From: Atopobium sp034113385
GTDB taxonomy: Bacteria; Actinomycetota; Coriobacteriia; Coriobacteriales; Atopobiaceae
Length of the DNA stretch: 64,000 nucleotides
Assembly (NCBI RefSeq): GCF_034113385.1
Contig: NZ_JAXEXL010000002.1
Span: forward strand, 62,001 to 126,000
Reading direction: 5' to 3'
Both the position numbers and the translations under genes were made by a program. This document shows positions 43,100-51,205 of this stretch, one piece after another. Within the stretch, counting starts at the first letter, position 1. Each line of letters begins with the position of its first letter. The notes under the pieces are model-generated. The model was given only the letters and a program-made list of their open reading frames with translations. It searched no databases and had not been told where the DNA came from.

Positions 43100-43998
43100 T
43101 TATAACTGGCGTAGGAGTTTTTGTTTGTGTGCCAAAGGGTTCTATAAGTTCCAATGTGCATACGCTCGCTGCGCAGCGTCTACCCGCTGTCGTATATGCT
43201 TTGAGTAAAACATCTGCAGTTACTTGGTTTTCTCGGCAGGATTTCTTTGCAGCGAGCTTTGAAAAAATACAGCGGGTGGGAGAGGCTTATGGTCTTTCAT
43301 TAAACCTTTTGAATGCAGCGGCAGTGCATATACTTTTGAGCTGCATAGTCTGCGTCTTATTTTGTTTCGTCTTTGGTGTTTTCCTTGCTCCCTTCTTTAT
43401 GATTGCAGCCGTGTTTGGGTCTGCATTATGGCTTTCGCATCAAAAAAAGCAGGATACCCTGCAAAGTGTGCAACAAGAAATGCCTGAAATCCTACGATCG
43501 TTGTCCATTGCCTTGCGTTCTGGAAAGACCTTGTTCCAGGCTATGGAATACATTGGCACCCATGCAAAAGGAACTCTTTCTCAATCTTTTTCAGTAGCAG
43601 CGCTTTCTCTACGTTGCGGTATGCCTATGCAAGAAGTGTTGTTACAGCTTAATGAGTCGATTTCAGTACCAGGTGGGGAATTGTTAGCTATTGCTTTGGA
43701 GATTTCTCAAAGAACAGGCAGCCCCCTTGGAGAGATCTTAGCTACCTCCTCGCGCATGGTAGAGCAACGAGAAAAGCTAGCCCGGCTGCTTCGCACCAAG
43801 ACAGCTCAGGCGCGTCTTTCGGTCAAGATTGTTTGTGGTCTTCCTTTTTTGATGCTCTGCGTGCTATCGGCAATTTCACAAGACTTTCGGCAGGGACTTT
43901 TTACGATTCAAGGCGTGGTATGTGTGGCAATTTCTTTGATACTTGATGGAATTGCATTGCTCATTATCAAGAAGTTGATGCAAGGAATCTCACAATGA
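43069..43998 (+). CDS. tadB: Tad inner-membrane platform protein TadB
   Basis: A 309-residue type II secretion F-domain protein with an N-terminal membrane segment, a hydrophobic pair around residues 90-125, the cytoplasmic T2SSF domain (MPEILRSLSIALRSGKTLFQ, RCGMPMQEVLLQLNE), and a C-terminal membrane pair. With TadC it forms the platform on which TadA acts. The GTG at 43069 has the excellent SD AAGGAGG at 43055-43061 and overlaps tadA by 31 bases. Confidence 0.9.
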   Translation: MEAIMLASALVITGVGVFVCVPKGSISSNVHTLAAQRLPAVVYALSKTSAVTWFSRQDFFAASFEKIQRVGEAYGLSLNLLNAAAVHILLSCIVCVLFCFVFGVFLAPFFMIAAVFGSALWLSHQKKQDTLQSVQQEMPEILRSLSIALRSGKTLFQAMEYIGTHAKGTLSQSFSVAALSLRCGMPMQEVLLQLNESISVPGGELLAIALEISQRTGSPLGEILATSSRMVEQREKLARLLRTKTAQARLSVKIVCGLPFLMLCVLSAISQDFRQGLFTIQGVVCVAISLILDGIALLIIKKLMQGISQ

Positions 43999-44645
43999 AC
44001 GCGCATGAGCTGGTCTTGCTTGCAGGATGTTTAGCTGTAGGGTTTGCCTGGTCATTTGTTGTTATGCAAAGAACGAAAATGCAATCAGGTCTCGTGCACA
44101 ACAAACAAAGCAATAAACTTTTTCTACTGGTTGTTTGGTGGCAAAACCTACCTTTGGTGCAAAACATACAAAAACGAGCAGAGCTTAGTAAAGCGCAAAC
44201 GGAGTGCCTGACTCATTTTCCTGTGTTTCTCGACATTCTTAACTTGGGATTATCGGCGGGGATGTCATTTGATGCATCGCTTGAGTTGTATTGCTCTAAG
44301 TTCAATACCGATTTAGCTATGCGCTTACGTAGATCTTTGTTGAGTTGGCAAATAGGAGAGCAAAGTCGTGCAGAAGCGCTTCAGTCACTGGCAAAAGAGT
44401 TGCATTTACAATCGTTTACTCGCTTTGCACATACGGTAGATGAAGCACTGCGGTTTGGTACCCCACTGGCGCATACCTTGGCTGCTCAAGCAGAACTCAT
44501 TCGAGAAGAACAAAGAAATGCCTTAGAAGAGCGGGTAGAAAAAGTGCCTATTAAGATGCTTATTCCATTAGGAACGCTCATTGTACCTGCAATGTTGTTG
44601 GCAATTTTAGGACCGTTGCTCAGTGCAGCGTCAGGAAGTCTATAG
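43995..44645 (+). CDS. tadC: Tad inner-membrane platform protein TadC
   Basis: A 216-residue F-domain protein partner of TadB. The domain core is FPVFLDILNLGLSAGMSFDA, then LRFGTPLAHTLAAQAELI, and the last 30 residues form a membrane segment (LGTLIVPAMLLAILGPLLS). The ATG at 43995 overlaps the tadB stop by four bases (ATGA). It is followed by the pilin gene 13 bases later. Confidence 0.9.
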   Translation: MNAHELVLLAGCLAVGFAWSFVVMQRTKMQSGLVHNKQSNKLFLLVVWWQNLPLVQNIQKRAELSKAQTECLTHFPVFLDILNLGLSAGMSFDASLELYCSKFNTDLAMRLRRSLLSWQIGEQSRAEALQSLAKELHLQSFTRFAHTVDEALRFGTPLAHTLAAQAELIREEQRNALEERVEKVPIKMLIPLGTLIVPAMLLAILGPLLSAASGSL

Positions 44646-44657
44646 AAGGAGATTTCT

Positions 44658-44873
44658 ATGCAAGTACGTATGTTGGCAGTAGCAGCTCGTGGATATACCA
44701 CACTGCTACACACGATAACAATGATACGCGATGAAAAAGAGGCTCAAGGTACTACCGAGTACGCTATTTTGGTAGGTGTGTTGGTAGTCATTGCTATTGT
44801 GGCAATCTTGTCGTTTAAAGATAAGGTTACACAGCTTTGGGATGCTATTTCACAAGGCATTAATTCGCTATGA
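44658..44873 (+). CDS. flp: Flp-type major pilin
   Basis: A 71-residue prepilin: a basic leader of about 29 residues, the junction EAQGTTEYAILVGVLVVI, and a short C-terminal part. The Glu-Tyr pair is the Flp hallmark; the Glu is at +5 if cleavage is after Ala (A/QGTTE), or +3 if after Gly. Length fits a Flp subunit. AAGGAG precedes the ATG. It is the only short Flp-like gene and so the probable main pilus subunit. Confidence 0.9.
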   Translation: MQVRMLAVAARGYTTLLHTITMIRDEKEAQGTTEYAILVGVLVVIAIVAILSFKDKVTQLWDAISQGINSL

Positions 44874-45400
44874 CAACTCGGTTTTTTAAGCACAAGCGAC
44901 GGGTTGTAGCTGGTATTTTATTGATAGGTTTAGTCTGTTTTATAGTGGTTTTTGGATATGTTAATGCCGCTCATCCCAATAACCATACAGGCACAAAAGA
45001 TTCAGTTAGTAACAAGAGTGCTCCTACTCAAAAATACAATCTGACGCTGCCATCTGGTAACCACACCATGCTTAATGATTTACCAGGACTGTCAAAAGTG
45101 GCTACCGAGTCTGGTGAGGTGAGCACACGCTACGAGCAGACTGAGTTACTTGAGTGTGCCACATCAATCTTACAAACGTATCAATCAAGACAGGATTGTA
45201 CCCTTGCACACTCTGGATACTTGGATATATGTGGAAATGTATGGAGCTGCGTACTATGTGGGAAGGGGTGGGTGGATGTTGTCTTTGTTTCTCAATGCAA
45301 AAAAGATCAGTGCGAGGTTAAAACCGTTCACCTTACAGCTGCGCAATGGGCTTCTCGATATGCCAACCTTGCCAAGAGTTCATACGTATTGGATACGTAA
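44870..45400 (+). CDS. Pilus-locus protein of unknown function, Cys-rich, membrane-anchored
   Basis: I do not recognise this 176-residue product. It has a basic N-terminus (TTRFFKHKRR), one transmembrane segment (VVAGILLIGLVCFIVVFGYV), a polar linker, and a compact C-terminal domain with seven cysteines in about 80 residues, suggesting disulfide bonds outside the membrane. The ATG overlaps the flp stop (ATGA), so it belongs to the pilus operon. Its 3' end overlaps the next gene by about 41 bases. Confidence 0.75.
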   Translation: MTTRFFKHKRRVVAGILLIGLVCFIVVFGYVNAAHPNNHTGTKDSVSNKSAPTQKYNLTLPSGNHTMLNDLPGLSKVATESGEVSTRYEQTELLECATSILQTYQSRQDCTLAHSGYLDICGNVWSCVLCGKGWVDVVFVSQCKKDQCEVKTVHLTAAQWASRYANLAKSSYVLDT

Positions 45401-45587
45401 TACGGGCCAAGCAACAGTGGAATACACGGTGGTACTACTGGCATTTATGGCAATTCTACTGGGATTAGCTGCTGTTTTTCACGCCATGAGTGATGGGAGA
45501 TTTTTATCTCATGTAATTACGGCGTTGCCTTTTACCTTTGGGGGCTCGCAGAGTTTGGGGGTGTGGCAGGATGTCCTTTTATTCTGA
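45360..45587 (+). CDS. TadE-like pseudopilin (short)
   Basis: A 75-residue protein with leader MPTLPRVHTYWIRNTG, then QATVEYTVVLLAFMAILLGL, a class III prepilin junction with Gly at -1 and Glu at +5. The remainder ends in FTFGGSQSLGVWQDVLLF. The frame extends upstream to 45150, but those codons lie within the preceding gene. A start at 45276 has a purine-rich SD and would give a 44-residue leader; the ATG at 45360 gives a normal leader but a weaker SD. A minor pilin role is inferred. Confidence 0.7.
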   Translation: MPTLPRVHTYWIRNTGQATVEYTVVLLAFMAILLGLAAVFHAMSDGRFLSHVITALPFTFGGSQSLGVWQDVLLF

Positions 45588-46041
45588 GACTCACGCTCAA
45601 TCAAGTGTAGAAGCAGCTTTTATTGTCCCTGTGTGTATGTTGGTGTTGCTTTGCCTCTTGCAGCCTCTTTGTGTGATGTATACCCAGGCAACCATGTGGT
45701 CTACCGCCAATCAGGCATTACGGTGCATAGAGACAACTCAGGATACATTCGCGGTTACGAGTTACATACAGCGCCGTCTGAAGGCTATTCCAGAAATACC
45801 GCTCTTTCATGTAGGTGGAACTCAAGATTGGGATATTTCCTGCTCGGGATATACCGAGAAAAACGCTGAAGTTTCAATCTCTGGTCATGTAAAGCCATTA
45901 CCGCTGTTTTATACAGCTTCAAAACTGTTTGCACAGACTGATGATAAAGGAATCATTTTGACGGTTACCGCACATTCCCAAGTCAGACCAGATTGGTTAG
46001 GAGGTGACTATGAAAGTTGGATTGGTATGTGGGATCAATAA
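45571..46041 (+). CDS. TadE-like pseudopilin
   Basis: A 156-residue protein: short leader MSFYSETHA, junction QSSVEAAFIVPVCMLVLLCL with Glu at +5, and a C-terminal domain of about 110 residues containing two cysteines. The ATG at 45571 follows a purine-rich stretch and overlaps the previous stop by 17 bases. TadE-family proteins are minor pilins needed for Flp pilus assembly. It is followed by the TadG-like gene, which overlaps its end by 32 bases. Confidence 0.82.
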   Translation: MSFYSETHAQSSVEAAFIVPVCMLVLLCLLQPLCVMYTQATMWSTANQALRCIETTQDTFAVTSYIQRRLKAIPEIPLFHVGGTQDWDISCSGYTEKNAEVSISGHVKPLPLFYTASKLFAQTDDKGIILTVTAHSQVRPDWLGGDYESWIGMWDQ

Positions 46042-48088
46042 AGCCTCTACATTACAAAGAAGGTCAAGAGGTCCTCTTAATCTGTTTCTTCAGGAAACAG
46101 GGGGTTATACCTCTTTAGCAGTAGTCACCTCTTTATTGGTAAGTCTGAGCCTTTTGTTTGGCATGGTTGGTGCCAGCTGGTATGTGGCAAAGGCAAACAA
46201 AACACAGGCTATTGCAGATAGTGCGGCTCTTGCTGGGCAAAATGTTATAGCAGGCTATGCCACTGTTGCGCAAGTGCTTGATGCATGTGTTTTAAGCATG
46301 GGAATCACGGGTGTATTGGTTGGTGGAGCTGGTTTAATTATCTCTGCTGTACCAGGTTTGTCTGCTGCAGGAGCACAAACAGTACAAACAGCAAAAACTA
46401 TTTTAGATGCGCGTGCAAAGTTTGCTAAGAGCGCCAATTCTGGATTACAAAAGATAGAAGTCTCACTTCCGTTTTTTGTTGCAAAAAATTCAGCAGACGT
46501 TATTAAGGCAAACAACACAGATGTGCTTGAATATTCTGGAGCGGCCATCCCGTTTCCTCAAACATCACAAAGCAAATTTGTGCTTGATGAGTCACCGCAA
46601 GATGTTGGAAAACTCGAGGATTTAGCTGGCAAAATGGGGGAACAGTCAGACCAAGTAGCAGTGGCTCAACAAGAGGTGGATGATGCTCTTTTAGAGGGAT
46701 GGCAAGCAGATTGTGTAGACAACCCCTATTGTTTGTATCAACGTGCAAAAACGCTATCGCATATTTCGCCAAGTAATAATCCGTATTATGCGTCGGTTGA
46801 TGGATGGAACTTTGGCGTTCCGCTCTTTCGAGCTCGTGCCTATTATCGTGCGCGGTATATGGCAGAACAGCCTCAATCTTCAAGTGTAGAAGAAGCATCC
46901 AAATCTGCGGCTCGTACGGCGTTTTATGAGTATGCGTTTAACAAGCTTAATGAAGGTCACTATCAGCAGCATGAAGACGGCTCTGTTGATTTGGATTTGC
47001 CTTCCTTGCCGTCAAATACGCAGGAACTTAAACAAACCGAGCTCTATACCAAAAAAATGTGGCCGGTAACCAGTGTTAATGGTGTTCCTACTATTCACTA
47101 TTCGCTCAGTTGCCCTGCTGCAAAAGGAACGTATTTGGGACTCGCATCACTTGCAGATTTAGATGCGGGAATCGTACAAGAGTGTTCAATCTGTCATTTT
47201 AAGACGAGTGATGTGGGTAAAACACCAGCTGCATCAACTTCAATCGACAATGGATTTGAGCATTATTGGGCGACAATTGTTCGCGCTTCAAAGCGTTACC
47301 AAGCTGCAAAAAATAAGCAGGTTGAAGCAGAAAAACAAATGAAGCAAACAGCTCAAGAGGGAAGTAGTGCTTTTGGAGAAGCTCTTGATGCTCTTAAGGT
47401 TAATCGTCCTAAGTTATGTCCTCCTGGCGCCTGGGGATGTGTATCGTTGGTAATGCGTAAAAGTATGTCTGCGAAGGCTCCAGTACTACATTCATCCCTT
47501 ATTAAGGCTCCAGCACTTCCAGCTGGTATGGCTATTTCTGCTGCAGTACTTGCTCCAGATGCTGCAGATAAACAAGATAACGTGCTTTCTCATTTATTGG
47601 ATGGTTTTTCGCTTAAACACGAAGGGCTTCTCGTTGGCTTGTCAAAGCATATTTGTACCGTATGGGGAAAGCTGCTGATGTCATATGAAGACGGTTATGA
47701 TTTTGCAGCTCAGGTGGCAGATTCGTTCTTTGAAAAGCTTGAGGGTGTTGCCGGCGGGACTATTGCGCATATGTTGCAAGATCAGCTGGTTGGTTTGATT
47801 GAGGACACTGGTTTAAAACCTGTAAATTTGCAGGCAAGAAAGCCCGTGCTTACCAATACGCAAAACGTGCTTACACAAGCTGGTTTTAGCGGTATGGACG
47901 TACTGCGTTCAAAGATACAATCACTGCCCGCAGATGCAACGGCTCAGCAAGTTGCTCAGGCTATGGGTGTTGTTCTTATTAACGAGTTGCCCGATGAGTA
48001 TTTCACTATTGCAGACCTACCTATACCAGGTACGGAGTTTTCTATCCCGCTTACCATTGACGTAAGAAAGCTGGTGGGTCTTACATGA
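46010..48088 (+). CDS. Large TadG-like pilus-locus protein
   Basis: A 692-residue protein with an N-terminal membrane segment (YTSLAVVTSLLVSLSLLFGM) followed by ASWYVAKANKTQAIADSAALAGQ, which resembles the N-terminal TadE/G-like module (loss of the Glu, 'aDaaALAG' region kept). A second hydrophobic stretch lies near residues 90-120. The rest is a large extracytoplasmic region with long helical parts and several Cys; it has no domain I can name (no clear von Willebrand MIDAS motif). AGGAGG at 45998-46003 supports the ATG at 46010. Its stop overlaps the next start. Confidence 0.7.
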   Translation: MKVGLVCGINKASTLQRRSRGPLNLFLQETGGYTSLAVVTSLLVSLSLLFGMVGASWYVAKANKTQAIADSAALAGQNVIAGYATVAQVLDACVLSMGITGVLVGGAGLIISAVPGLSAAGAQTVQTAKTILDARAKFAKSANSGLQKIEVSLPFFVAKNSADVIKANNTDVLEYSGAAIPFPQTSQSKFVLDESPQDVGKLEDLAGKMGEQSDQVAVAQQEVDDALLEGWQADCVDNPYCLYQRAKTLSHISPSNNPYYASVDGWNFGVPLFRARAYYRARYMAEQPQSSSVEEASKSAARTAFYEYAFNKLNEGHYQQHEDGSVDLDLPSLPSNTQELKQTELYTKKMWPVTSVNGVPTIHYSLSCPAAKGTYLGLASLADLDAGIVQECSICHFKTSDVGKTPAASTSIDNGFEHYWATIVRASKRYQAAKNKQVEAEKQMKQTAQEGSSAFGEALDALKVNRPKLCPPGAWGCVSLVMRKSMSAKAPVLHSSLIKAPALPAGMAISAAVLAPDAADKQDNVLSHLLDGFSLKHEGLLVGLSKHICTVWGKLLMSYEDGYDFAAQVADSFFEKLEGVAGGTIAHMLQDQLVGLIEDTGLKPVNLQARKPVLTNTQNVLTQAGFSGMDVLRSKIQSLPADATAQQVAQAMGVVLINELPDEYFTIADLPIPGTEFSIPLTIDVRKLVGLT

Positions 48089-48579
48089 GACAGATGGTTC
48101 GGCGATTCATTCACATATGGGCTCGACAAAATAATGCTCAAATGAGTGTAGAGCTGGCAGTTCTGATGCCTGTGGTACTGGTTATGTCGCTTGTGGTATA
48201 TAACCTTGCTCGATACCTTGAATTAGGCATGAAGTTTTCTGCTGAATGTTCCCACGCGATTGTTAACTTGGGAACTACCGGGACCTCTGCTGCTCAACAA
48301 ATAGGTAATCCCATGGCAGTACAGCAAGCTATCGAGAAAAACTTGCAGCTCAAAGACGTGGGAGAGGTGGAGGTGCAGGTGCGTGAGCGCAATCATTTTG
48401 CTGTAAAGACCACTACATTTAGTTTCTTGCCTAAGGTTCATGAGTACCTTTGTATTCTGCGCATAAAACCTTGGCCATCTCATTTTGTTATTGCTGGGAT
48501 TACCTTTAGCCCACCGCCGTTTATGACGTATGAATATCGTTTGTATGTTGATCCGTATCGGTCGGGGGTGGTGGTATAG
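48085..48579 (+). CDS. TadE-like pseudopilin
   Basis: A 164-residue protein with a basic leader (RQMVRRFIHIWARQNNA), junction QMSVELAVLMPVVLVMSLVV with Glu at +5, and a 120-residue C-terminal domain. The ATG overlaps the stop of the TadG-like gene by four bases. It is the last gene of the pilus operon and shares the junction motif with flp and the other two pseudopilins. Confidence 0.82.
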   Translation: MRQMVRRFIHIWARQNNAQMSVELAVLMPVVLVMSLVVYNLARYLELGMKFSAECSHAIVNLGTTGTSAAQQIGNPMAVQQAIEKNLQLKDVGEVEVQVRERNHFAVKTTTFSFLPKVHEYLCILRIKPWPSHFVIAGITFSPPPFMTYEYRLYVDPYRSGVVV

Positions 48580-48642
48580 AAAACGCTTATTTATGGCTTT
48601 GCCTATGACTTTGCCCGCTCTCTTAAAGAAGGAGTATTGAAG

Positions 48643-49131
48643 ATGACTACCGAAGAAATGACAGCTCAGGCAACAAGCAGCAAGCAAGATGGAGGGCCTA
48701 CAAAAGTATGTCCGAGTTGCGGGGCAACTCTTTTTGCAGATATGGATATCTGTTATGGCTGCCTGTACGATTTTACAAAGACCTATGAACCGCCTCAGAT
48801 TGGTGTGGCAGATGAAGTACCTGTAGAGGTATATGAGCAACTTCCTCAACCACAAGCTAAAAACCTAGAAGAACTAGAAAACCCGGCAGCAAAGACAGGT
48901 TTTTCTATACAGGAAAATCAAGACAAGCTCATTCAAGCTGCTTCTGATTCCGCCAAACAAACTGCCTCTGTTTTGCATGTGTGCGGACCTTCCGTCAATC
49001 TCTCTTTTGGCTGTAGTAACCAGGGTATTCGTCTGCTTGTTTTCAAGGCAACTTCGCAGTCTTGTGAGGGTGTCGGTCTGGATAAGGGCACAAAAATTAA
49101 TATGGGTGACCTCGTATTTACGGTGCAGTAG
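48643..49131 (+). CDS. Zinc-ribbon protein of unknown function
   Basis: A 162-residue protein whose N-terminus has a rubredoxin-like zinc ribbon (KVCPSCGATLFADMDICYGC, two CxxC). A middle acidic, Pro/Gln-rich linker follows. The last 55 residues (GPSVNLSFGCSNQGIRLLVF, GDLVFTV) look beta-rich; an FHA-like fold is conceivable but I cannot confirm the motifs. AAAGAAGGAG precedes the ATG at 48643 (the TTG at 48637 is too near the SD). It follows the pilus operon by 63 bases and may be transcribed with it. Confidence 0.72.
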   Translation: MTTEEMTAQATSSKQDGGPTKVCPSCGATLFADMDICYGCLYDFTKTYEPPQIGVADEVPVEVYEQLPQPQAKNLEELENPAAKTGFSIQENQDKLIQAASDSAKQTASVLHVCGPSVNLSFGCSNQGIRLLVFKATSQSCEGVGLDKGTKINMGDLVFTVQ

Positions 49132-49299
49132 CTGGTGTGGTGCTTCAGTGCATTGGTTCTGCAAAAGTTTTGTATTCCTGTGCTCACGAGGAACTTTGCA
49201 AGCTTTGTGCGCATAGCTTTTTTAGGTAAACACACTCAAAACAGGGTATAGTTATATGCAGTTAACACTACAACGTTTGGTAAAGCTTGGGGGCGCCAC

Positions 49300-49503
49300 A
49301 TGTCTTTAGTGGATATTGTTATTTTTGCTGTTGTCGTGGCAATTATTGCGCTAGCTGTTCGTTCACTTATGCGTTCTAAAGGCGAGTGTGCAAGCTGCGG
49401 AAGCTCGTCCGGCTGTTCTTCTCATGGCGGAGAAAAAAGTTGTTGTACAGCAGCTGAATCTATTGTTTCTGGAATGGAAGCTAAGTTGTCTTCTCATAAA
49501 TAA
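49300..49503 (+). CDS. FeoB-associated Cys-rich membrane protein-like
   Basis: A 67-residue protein: one transmembrane helix (VDIVIFAVVVAIIALAVRSL), then a Cys-rich tail (CASCGSSSGCSSH, SCC). This is the pattern of the small proteins usually encoded beside the ferrous-iron permease FeoB. No feo gene is visible here, so the link to iron is by family resemblance only. It has a weak SD (GGGGGC) and lies alone upstream of glnA. Confidence 0.75.
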   Translation: MSLVDIVIFAVVVAIIALAVRSLMRSKGECASCGSSSGCSSHGGEKSCCTAAESIVSGMEAKLSSHK

Positions 49504-49537
49504 GAGGCATATTCTGAGGCATACATACTTTTTGTCA

Positions 49538-49586
49538 TGGTTGTAGACTACCGCATTTCGGAAATCTACAGCCATTTGCTTTTTTC
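49538..49586 (+). terminator. Terminator before glnA
   Basis: A 10-bp stem (TGGTTGTAGA with TCTACAGCCA, one G-T pair) with a 17-base loop, then TTTGC and six T. Confidence 0.82.
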
Positions 49587-49675
49587 TATATATTGGAAAT
49601 ACGAGTGAAACAACTTTGTGTCAAACTCACTATGTTAGAAAGTAAGTTTTTAGCTTCAATCCTCCGGGAGGGACT

Positions 49676-51022
49676 ATGTCCTACGAGCAGAATATCGACT
49701 TCGTACTTCGTACGGTTGAAGAGCGTAACATTCGTTTTATCCGGCTGTGGTTTACCGATGTATTGGGCAATTTAAAGTCACTCGCTATTTCTCCAGAAGA
49801 CCTCGAAGAAGCCTTTGAGGAGGGCATTGGTTTTGATGGCTCTGCAGTAGATGGTTTTGTTCCTTTGGAAGAGTCGGATATGCTTGCATTTCCTGATCCA
49901 GAAACCTTCCAATTGCTTCCTTGGCGTTCCAAGGAAGATGGCGTTGCTCGCATGTTTTGTGAGATTAAGACACCCAACCGCGAGCCTTTTGTTGGAGATT
50001 CTCGTGCTCGCTTAGAAAAGCTTTTTCGCGAGGCCGAGAAGCACGGGTATTTTCTTAACGTTGGCTCTGGTATTGAGTATTTCTATCTCGATAATGACAA
50101 GACTCCTCAATTGTTGGACAGCGCCGGTTACTTTGATTTGACTCCTTCTGATTATGCGCAGGATTTGCGTCGTAGCACTACGCTTGCGCTCGAGAAGATG
50201 TCTATTCCCGTAGAGTATTCTTATCATTCAATTGCACCTTCACAAAACGGCATCCAGCTTCGCTATGCAGAGGCTCGTACCTGCGCAGATAATATTATTA
50301 CTGCACGTTTGGTCATCAAGGAGGCTGCGTATAATCAAGGTCGCTATGCATCCTTCATGCCCAAGCCCTTTAATGGTATTCCTGGCTCTGCCATGTTTGT
50401 TCATCAGTCTTTAATGGATCATGACGGAAACAATCTGTTTTGGTCAGATGATGAGAAACTCGAGGGTGGTGTTGGTCTTTCCAGCTTGGCAAAGCATTAC
50501 ATTGCAGGCATTCTTAAATATGCTCCAGAGTTTTCTTTGGCTACAAACCCAACTGTCAATTCTTATAAGCGCCTCATTCCCAATGGTGAGGTTCCCTGTT
50601 ACGCAACGTGGGGCCGTAAGAATCGTTCTGCGTTGGTTCGTATTCCTACGCATAAACCTGGAAAACAAGCTGCAACGCGTATTGAGCTGCGCAGCCCTGA
50701 CCCAACATGCAACCCGTATCTGGCATTTGCTGTAACTTTAGCAGCTGGTATGCGTGGCATTCAGGAGGAGTTGGAGCTCCAGCCTGAGTCTACTTTGGAA
50801 GATGCCAACCTAAGCGGTGCACAACTTCGCGCCAAGGGTATTCAGCCGCTGCCACGTGATCTTGGTGAGGCAATTGCTCGGTTTGAGAGCAGTGAGCTTA
50901 TGCAAGAGGCGTTGGGTGAGCATATCTTTACCTATCTTCTTAATGTAAAGAAGCGCGAATGGGAAGAGTATCGTACTTCTGTTACAGATTGGGAGCAGGC
51001 TCGGTATTACGGCGGTTTCTAA
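49676..51022 (+). CDS. glnA: Glutamine synthetase type I
   Basis: A 448-residue GSI-alpha-length enzyme making glutamine from glutamate, ammonia and ATP. Signatures: GFDGSAVDGF near residue 50, EYSYHSIAPSQNGIQLRY (normally VExxH-type metal site) near 185, KPFNGIPGSAMFVHQSL, and the C-terminal ATP/Glu region NPYLAFAVTLAAGM. The adenylylation-site loop (NLYDLP in GSI-beta) is not present, consistent with the alpha type regulated by feedback rather than by GlnE. Strong SD GGGAGGGA precedes the ATG. A regulator of the GlnR type follows. Confidence 0.95.
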   Translation: MSYEQNIDFVLRTVEERNIRFIRLWFTDVLGNLKSLAISPEDLEEAFEEGIGFDGSAVDGFVPLEESDMLAFPDPETFQLLPWRSKEDGVARMFCEIKTPNREPFVGDSRARLEKLFREAEKHGYFLNVGSGIEYFYLDNDKTPQLLDSAGYFDLTPSDYAQDLRRSTTLALEKMSIPVEYSYHSIAPSQNGIQLRYAEARTCADNIITARLVIKEAAYNQGRYASFMPKPFNGIPGSAMFVHQSLMDHDGNNLFWSDDEKLEGGVGLSSLAKHYIAGILKYAPEFSLATNPTVNSYKRLIPNGEVPCYATWGRKNRSALVRIPTHKPGKQAATRIELRSPDPTCNPYLAFAVTLAAGMRGIQEELELQPESTLEDANLSGAQLRAKGIQPLPRDLGEAIARFESSELMQEALGEHIFTYLLNVKKREWEEYRTSVTDWEQARYYGGF

Positions 51023-51136
51023 TTGTTTATGGTATAAAGCAATAGTGTAGACACATTGCTGAATACAATCTGCATTAAGCGGTAGAATACAAGCTAAAAC
51101 TTGCAGTTACTGTGCGGTGAAGTTCAAGCAATAACA

Positions 51137-51178
51137 GATGCTCGATGCTATGGTATTCTCAACGTCGAGCATCTTTCT
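51137..51178 (+). terminator. Terminator of glnA
   Basis: A 9-bp perfect stem (GATGCTCGA with TCGAGCATC) with a 19-base loop followed by TTTCTT. It lies 27 bases before the GlnR-like gene's start. Confidence 0.85.
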
Positions 51179-51205
51179 TACCCTACCAGGTTGGAGGTGG
51201 AATCA

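Noticed and set aside
45150..45359. Upstream extension of the TadE-like gene
   Set aside because: These codons are in the alternative frame of the preceding gene and would put a long, odd leader before the pilin junction.
44870..45587. Frameshift splitting one pilus protein into two
   Set aside because: Each frame makes a complete product: one an anchored Cys-rich protein with its own start, the other a full class III pilin junction with leader.
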